In this document: positions 6,314 to 10,117 of the stretch, piece after piece | Layout: every line of letters begins with the position of its first letter | Numbering within the stretch: position 1 is the first letter of the stretch | NCBI GenBank assembly: GCA_031413955.1 | Contig: JANOGB010000580.1 | Span: 1-10,117 of the forward strand | Direction of reading: 5' to 3' | Source of the DNA: JABFRZ01 sp031413955 | Lineage (GTDB): Bacteria; Planctomycetota; UBA1135; GCA-002686595 | Length of the DNA stretch: 10,117 bases | Notes under the pieces: model-generated | The model's input: the letters and a program-made list of their open reading frames with translations, nothing else | What the model was told of the DNA's origin: nothing | Databases searched by the model: none | Translations under genes and position numbers: made by a program

Positions 6314-6338
6314 GCCCGGACGGCACCCGCCGCCGGGC
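6314..6338 (+). terminator. Strong hairpin between second HhH gene and the histidine-rich gene
   Basis: Ten base pairs with one bulged A: GCCCGG (6314-6319), bulge at 6320, CGGC (6321-6324), four-base loop, GCCG (6329-6332), CCGGGC (6333-6338). It starts 17 bases after the stop codon. No T-run follows, so it may be a partial terminator, a 3'-end stabiliser or a processing site that sets a different level for the downstream gene. Confidence 0.5.
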
Positions 6339-6354
6339 ACGCCCATCAATCCCG

Positions 6355-6375
6355 AGTTCTCTTCAGCGAGAAACT
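6355..6375 (+). promoter_or_regulatory. Weak hairpin over the start region of the histidine-rich gene
   Basis: AGTTCTC (6355-6361) can pair with GAGAAACT (6368-6375) as seven pairs with one bulged A and a 6-base loop, ending three bases before ATG at 6379. Any weak Shine-Dalgarno (GCGAGA, 6366-6371) would lie inside the loop and right arm. The stem is short and may be chance. Confidence 0.22.
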
Positions 6376-6378
6376 GTC

Positions 6379-7377
6379 ATGACCAAGACTCCTTTTCCCA
6401 AGTCCGCGGCAAGCAAGGTCTTCCTCGTCTCCGGACTCTCCGGCGGACACGAGGTGTTCCTGGGCAAGGCGATCGACGAGCCCTACGAGGAGCGCCTGAC
6501 GCTCGAGGGCAAGGTCATCTCCTTCGCTCCCCAGGGTTTCCTCGTCGCACGGCCCTTCCACACCACCGTCACCTTCCACCTGAAGGACACGCACCAGAGC
6601 ATCCAGCACATCTCGCACCCGAAGGCGAACGAGGAGGCCATCCAGATCCTCAACCATTCGATCACGAACCTCTCGCGCTTCGCCTTCCCGCTCGTGCACC
6701 GCTGGGTCGAGTCGGCCTGCACCTCGATCTTCGCGTTCCATCCCGCCAGCCACACCAATGGCTTTCCTGGCACGCCTACCGTCGGACAACATCCCACGGA
6801 GCGCTTCGGCCACGGGCTCGGCTACGTCCATCCCTTCCACGGCCTGCACCAGGGGTTCCTGAACACGGCCGAGCAATTGCGGCGCGCCCTGTTCCAGGAG
6901 CGGCAGGTGAACTCGACGCGCGAGCTCGATCGCCTGGCCGAGCTGGAGGGCAACCTGGCCATCGAAATCGGCAAGGTCGGCAACCAGCTCGCGGTCAAGT
7001 TCCACCAGCTCTCCGCCAAGGAGAACGAGCTCTTCCAGTACCTGGAGACTTACCAGGGCTTCGAGCCCTTCCTGGGCCACGTGCGCCACTCGATGGCCGG
7101 CTGGCTGTTCCTGTTCGAGCGCCTGCACAGCGCCAAGGCCTGGGCGCGTCGTGCCGGCTCGGTGGCCCTCGTGCGTGACCTCAACGCGCTGATCAAGGAC
7201 GGCATCTTCGGGCTCAACGAAGTGATCCTCGATCACTGCAACACGCTGGACACGCTCATCGCCGAGACCTTCAGCCAGTACGGGATCTCCTACGAGATCC
7301 ACGGCGAGCTCTCGCCCTTCACTTCCTTCTCGAGCGCGGTCCCGAGCTACGACCGCGAGCTGGTCGGAGCGACCTAG
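6379..7377 (+). CDS. Hypothetical histidine-rich protein, downstream of the ParA-HhH pairs
   Basis: A 332-residue soluble protein that I do not recognise. It has no signal peptide and no clear membrane segment. Histidine is unusually common: 21 residues, 15 of them between 24 and 157, with a cluster HGLGYVHPFHGLH at 145-157. The N-terminal 65 residues look beta-rich (KVFLVSGLSGGHEVFLG, then GKVISFAPQGFLVARPF). From about 161 to 300 the sequence is mainly helical and partly heptad-like (ELDRLAELEGNLAIEIGKVGN, in two adjoining pieces, and onward), suggesting an oligomer. Codon and residue use differ from the neighbours: more Lys, Asn, Phe, Ile and Gln, less Arg and Ala, with C-ending codons dominating, as in strongly expressed genes. 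It follows the second HhH gene by 81 bases, which include a strong hairpin, and its TAG interlocks with the mqnE stop. A cargo or scaffold role for the ParA modules is a guess from position only. The ATG has a poor Shine-Dalgarno. Confidence 0.7.
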   Translation: MTKTPFPKSAASKVFLVSGLSGGHEVFLGKAIDEPYEERLTLEGKVISFAPQGFLVARPFHTTVTFHLKDTHQSIQHISHPKANEEAIQILNHSITNLSRFAFPLVHRWVESACTSIFAFHPASHTNGFPGTPTVGQHPTERFGHGLGYVHPFHGLHQGFLNTAEQLRRALFQERQVNSTRELDRLAELEGNLAIEIGKVGNQLAVKFHQLSAKENELFQYLETYQGFEPFLGHVRHSMAGWLFLFERLHSAKAWARRAGSVALVRDLNALIKDGIFGLNEVILDHCNTLDTLIAETFSQYGISYEIHGELSPFTSFSSAVPSYDRELVGAT

Positions 7378-8540
7378 GCCCCGCTCATCACAGGCACCGG
7401 TCGGCCGGCGGGGGCCAGGCTCTCGTCGGCCGACCAGACCACGTTGTAGAGCGTGTCGCGCTCGACCGGGATGCGGCCCGCGTCGCGGATCCAGCGCACG
7501 AGCTCTTTGCGCTGGACCTGCTGCGGCGTCTGCGCGCCGGCGTCGTGGTAGATGTGCTCCTCGACCACCGTGCCGTCGACGTCGTCGGCTCCGAAGGCCA
7601 GCGCGAGCTGCGCGATCTCGATCCCCAGCATGATCCAGTAGGCCTTGACGTGCGCGATGTTGTCGAGCATCAGGCGCCCGACCGCGATCTCGCGCAGCTC
7701 GTCGAGCGCGCTCGGACCCGGGAGGTGCGACCACTCGTTGTTCTCCGGGTGGAAGGAGAGCGGGATGTAGGTCTGGAAGCCGCCGGTCTCGTCCTGCAGG
7801 CGGCGCAGGCGATCGAGGTGGTCGACCTTCTCCTCGAGCGTCTCGATGTGGCCGTGCAGCATGGTGCAGTTCGAGCGCAGCCCGGCGCGGTGCACCGTGC
7901 GGGTCAGGGCGAGCCATTGCTCGCCGCTGATCTTGAGCCGGTAGCCCTCCTGATGGACGCGCTCCGCGAAGATCTCGGCCCCACCGCCCGGGCACGAACC
8001 GAGGCCCGCCGCTTTCAGCTCCTCGAGCACCTCGGCCAGCGGCTTCTTCGCCACCTTGGCGATCTGGTCGAGCTCGACCATGGTGAAGGCCTTGATGTGG
8101 ATCGACGGCTTGGCCGCCTTCACCGCGCGCAGGAGCTCGAGGTAGTACGAGTACGGGATCTTCGGCCAGACGCCCGCGACCATGTGCACCTCGGTCACGG
8201 GCTCGTGGAGCTGGGCCGTGATCTTCGCGGCGGCCTGCTCGGGCGCGAGCCAGTACGCGCCCGCCTGGCCGGGTAGACGATCGAAAGAGCAGAAGGCGCA
8301 GAACTTGTTGCAATAGTTCGTGTAGTTGACGTGCTGGTTGACGTTGAAGTACGCGAGGTTCCCGTGCAGCCGCTCGCGCACGTGGTTGGCGAGTGCGCCG
8401 AGGGTGTAGAGGTCCGCAGTGCGATACAGGGCCAGCCCGTCGTCGAGTGTCAGGCGCTCGCGCGCGAGGACCTTTGCGGCGATCTGCCCCAGTCCGGCCT
8501 GCGCGGCGCGACCCAGGAGTACCTCTGCTCGCGTGGACAT
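7374..8540 (-). CDS. mqnE: Aminodeoxyfutalosine synthase MqnE (radical SAM)
   Basis: MqnE joins the MqnA product 3-[(1-carboxyvinyl)oxy]benzoate to S-adenosylmethionine by a radical addition, giving 6-amino-6-deoxyfutalosine; it is the second step of the futalosine menaquinone pathway. The 388-residue protein carries the radical-SAM cluster motif C-N-K-F-C-A-F-C with cysteines at 77, 81 and 84. Diagnostic MqnE stretches follow: HIKAFTMVELDQIAKVAKKP, the glycine-rich CPGGGAEIFAERV, TMLHGHIETLEEKVDHL, LQDETGGFQTYIPLSFHPEN, DDVDGTVVEEHI and GRIPVERDTLYNVVW near the end. Length is normal. MqnC is less likely: the HIKAF and PGGGAEIF patterns are MqnE-like. ATG at 8540 is chosen because the family-like sequence starts there and a TATACT hexamer sits nine bases upstream, making longer starts (up to 8621) improbable. 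No Shine-Dalgarno. The TAG stop shares four bases with the convergent gene. Confidence 0.92.
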   Translation of the reverse strand: MSTRAEVLLGRAAQAGLGQIAAKVLARERLTLDDGLALYRTADLYTLGALANHVRERLHGNLAYFNVNQHVNYTNYCNKFCAFCSFDRLPGQAGAYWLAPEQAAAKITAQLHEPVTEVHMVAGVWPKIPYSYYLELLRAVKAAKPSIHIKAFTMVELDQIAKVAKKPLAEVLEELKAAGLGSCPGGGAEIFAERVHQEGYRLKISGEQWLALTRTVHRAGLRSNCTMLHGHIETLEEKVDHLDRLRRLQDETGGFQTYIPLSFHPENNEWSHLPGPSALDELREIAVGRLMLDNIAHVKAYWIMLGIEIAQLALAFGADDVDGTVVEEHIYHDAGAQTPQQVQRKELVRWIRDAGRIPVERDTLYNVVWSADESLAPAGRPVPVMSGA

Positions 8541-8549
8541 GGGCCGCAG

Positions 8550-8555
8550 AGTATA
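8550..8555 (-). promoter_or_regulatory. -10-like hexamer TATACT for mqnE, possibly leaderless transcript
   Basis: On the minus strand TATACT matches five of six -10 positions and ends nine bases before the mqnE ATG, so transcription would start within two or three bases of the start codon. No -35 box is obvious, and no Shine-Dalgarno lies between. It sits in an 80-base gap after the antiporter stop. Confidence 0.42.
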
Positions 8556-8599
8556 GGGCAAGCGCGTGGCCGACTTCGAGACGCTCGACGCCGACGGCA

Positions 8600-8611
8600 A
8601 GCGGGCCCGCT
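8600..8611. other. 12-bp perfect palindrome between antiporter and mqnE
   Basis: AGCGGGCCCGCT is perfectly self-complementary and lies 9 bases beyond the antiporter stop on the minus strand. As RNA it gives only a short stem with a tight loop and has no T-run. It may be a protein-binding site, a weak terminator or chance in GC-rich DNA. Confidence 0.25.
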
Positions 8612-8620
8612 GCTGATCCA

Positions 8621-10117
8621 CTATCCACCGGCGTCGGCCGGATGCGAGCGGTCGAGCTCGAGCTGCAGCTCGGCGTGCACGAGGTCGTTGATGCGCTGCT
8701 CGTCACGCAGTGCGAGCAGGGCCTTCGACTGGGCCTGGTAGATCGCCTGGCGCACCTCGCGCGAGACGTCCAGGCGTGTGCGTAAGCGCGTGCGTTCGGC
8801 CTCGTCGCGCTCGCGCAGGGAATCGAGTTCGTCCTGCATGGATTGGCGCAGGTGGTGCACCGAGATCGGGCACGAGACCGCGGTGCAGAACTCGTCCAGG
8901 CGCGCGATGCCGGCGCGCAGGAGTTCCTCGCGCGCGGCGCGGATCTCCTCGTCCGTCTGCGGGTCGGCGCGCAATCCCAGGCGCTTTGCCAGCGGCTCGA
9001 GCGTGAGCCCCTGCACGAGCAGTGTGGCGAGCACGACCACCAGGCTGATCGTGACCAGGAGCTCGCGCCCGGGCAGCGGGGTTCCGTCCTCCAGCGCCGT
9101 GGGCAGCGCCAGCGCGGCCGCCAGCGAGATGATCCCGCGCACGCCGCACCATGAGGCCAGGAACACGGCGCGCGGCCGTGGATAGCCGCCCTCGTTCTGG
9201 CGCAGGCGCGAACTGAGGAAGAGCGGCACGTAGCCGGCCGGGAAGATCCACAGGATGCGCGTGAGGATCACGACCAGCGTGATGACCAGCGCGCCGACGA
9301 GCGGCGGCGTCGCGCCCACCGGGCAGGTGCCGAGCAACCGCGGCGCCTCGAGGCCGATGAACAGGAAGCTGAAGCCGTTCAGCAGGAAAACGAGCTGGTC
9401 CCAGACCTCGTACAGCGGTGCCCGGCTGCTGGGCGCGATGAAATGGATGTTCCAGGAGACGATGAAGCCCGCCACGACCACGGCCAGCACGCTCGAGGCC
9501 TCGAGCTCGATCGCCACCAGCGCCGCGAAGTAGGGCGACACCAGACTCAGCACGAACAGTGCGGAGGTGTCGCGTACGAACCGGTTGAGGCCCGTGAAGA
9601 ACAGCCCGACCGCGATGCCGAGGGCCACGCCGACGCCCGAGACCCACAGGAAGCGCGTGGCGATCTCGCCCACCTCGAATGCGCCGGTGAGCAGCACCGC
9701 GATCCCGATCTGCACCCCGACCAGGCCGGTGGCGTCGTTCACCAGGCTCTCGCCGCCGATGATCGCGCCCAGGCGGCGCGGGATGCGCAGGCGCGCGAGC
9801 ACGGCCTGGGTCGCGACCGTGTCGGTGGGCGAGAGCACCGCGCCGAGCGTGAAGCAGGCAGCCCAGGAGAGCTCGGGATAGAGCGCGTGCGCCGCCAGCC
9901 CGACGGTCAGGATCGTCAGCGCCACCAGCCCGACCGCCAGCATCAGGATCGGGCGCAGCCAGCGCCGGAAGTCCACCCACGAGGTGTGGAACGCATCGGC
10001 ATAGAGCAGCGGCGGCAGGAAGCCCAGCAGCACGACGTCCGGATCCAGGCGCGGATGCGGCAGCCCCGGCACGAGCGCGAGGCCGAGCCCGACGCCCGTG
10101 AGCGCGATCGGCAACGG
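8621..10117 (-). CDS. CPA1-family Na+/H+ antiporter (NhaP/YjcE-like), start beyond right edge
   Basis: Predicted inner-membrane exchanger that moves Na+ (or K+) out against protons for pH and salt control. About 498 residues are visible and the frame is still open at the window edge. The visible protein begins inside the first membrane helix (PLPIALTGVGLGLALVPGLP), so only a short N-terminal piece is missing; a TTG close to the edge lies inside the helix and is not a credible start. Family hallmarks are LDPDVVLLGFLPPLLY (about 24-39), SPTDTVATQAV (about 95-105, usually T-D-P-V-A), the ion-binding ESLVNDATGLVGVQIG (about 122-137) with the Asn-Asp pair, and CGVRGIISLAAALALP later. About eleven or twelve hydrophobic segments are followed by a charged cytoplasmic tail of about 110 residues with heptad-like helices (HHLRQSMQDELDSLRERDEA). 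CPA2 or KefB is less likely because of these motifs. The gene is followed by mqnE after 80 bases. Confidence 0.92.
   Translation of the reverse strand, partial: PLPIALTGVGLGLALVPGLPHPRLDPDVVLLGFLPPLLYADAFHTSWVDFRRWLRPILMLAVGLVALTILTVGLAAHALYPELSWAACFTLGAVLSPTDTVATQAVLARLRIPRRLGAIIGGESLVNDATGLVGVQIGIAVLLTGAFEVGEIATRFLWVSGVGVALGIAVGLFFTGLNRFVRDTSALFVLSLVSPYFAALVAIELEASSVLAVVVAGFIVSWNIHFIAPSSRAPLYEVWDQLVFLLNGFSFLFIGLEAPRLLGTCPVGATPPLVGALVITLVVILTRILWIFPAGYVPLFLSSRLRQNEGGYPRPRAVFLASWCGVRGIISLAAALALPTALEDGTPLPGRELLVTISLVVVLATLLVQGLTLEPLAKRLGLRADPQTDEEIRAAREELLRAGIARLDEFCTAVSCPISVHHLRQSMQDELDSLRERDEAERTRLRTRLDVSREVRQAIYQAQSKALLALRDEQRINDLVHAELQLELDRSHPADAGG

Noticed and set aside
6346..8706. A 786-residue open frame on the minus strand
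   Set aside because: It runs antisense to the histidine-rich gene and in another frame through mqnE. Its sequence is Arg/Ala/Gly-rich over mqnE and has no domain. Long antisense frames are expected in DNA this GC-rich.

Overview
This is a very GC-rich bacterial window (roughly 70% GC by eye) with tightly packed, partly overlapping genes. It carries two genes of the futalosine menaquinone pathway (mqnA, cut by the left edge, and mqnE) and a lipoprotein with a PPC-type domain. Those features, the base composition and the style of the proteins fit an environmental, possibly planctomycetal or otherwise deeply branching Gram-negative bacterium. That placement is a guess; nothing here fixes the taxonomy. 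No CRISPR array, tRNA, rRNA, insertion sequence or phage gene was seen.

Layout. 1-476 (minus): 5' part of mqnA, chorismate dehydratase. 506-1384 and 1381-2064 (plus): a class I SAM-dependent RNA methyltransferase of the COG1092/RlmI type and a RluA-family pseudouridine synthase, overlapping by four bases, a likely RNA-modification pair. 2096-2779 (minus): a small lipoprotein with a PPC-like beta domain. 3079-7377 (plus): the unusual block. It holds a ParA-like ATPase, a two-module helix-hairpin-helix (HhH)-like protein, a second ParA-like ATPase, a second HhH-like protein, then a 332-residue histidine-rich protein that I do not recognise. 7374-8540 (minus): mqnE, aminodeoxyfutalosine synthase, whose stop codon interlocks with that of the histidine-rich gene. 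8621-10117 (minus): a CPA1-type Na+/H+ antiporter cut by the right edge.

The central block is the item of interest. Two copies of a parA-HhH gene pair stand in tandem, and homology continues about a dozen bases past the second gene's stop, so the unit was duplicated as a pair. Neither ParA has an adjacent parB or a visible parS. Each is instead translationally coupled to the same kind of non-ParB partner with an identical start (MDGL.LLCNL.ADGP) and an identical tail (GPFG). A ParA ATPase plus a dedicated unrelated small partner is the architecture of cargo-positioning systems such as McdAB of carboxysomes. My working inference is a duplicated intracellular positioning or partition module, with the histidine-rich protein as a possible cargo or scaffold. 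This is inference from layout and motifs, not a recognised system.

Other points: mqnE and the methyltransferase have good -10 hexamers directly before their start codons and no Shine-Dalgarno, suggesting leaderless transcripts, while the ParA/HhH genes have clear Shine-Dalgarno sequences. mqnE and mqnA lie in the same orientation but are separated by about 7 kb of unrelated genes.
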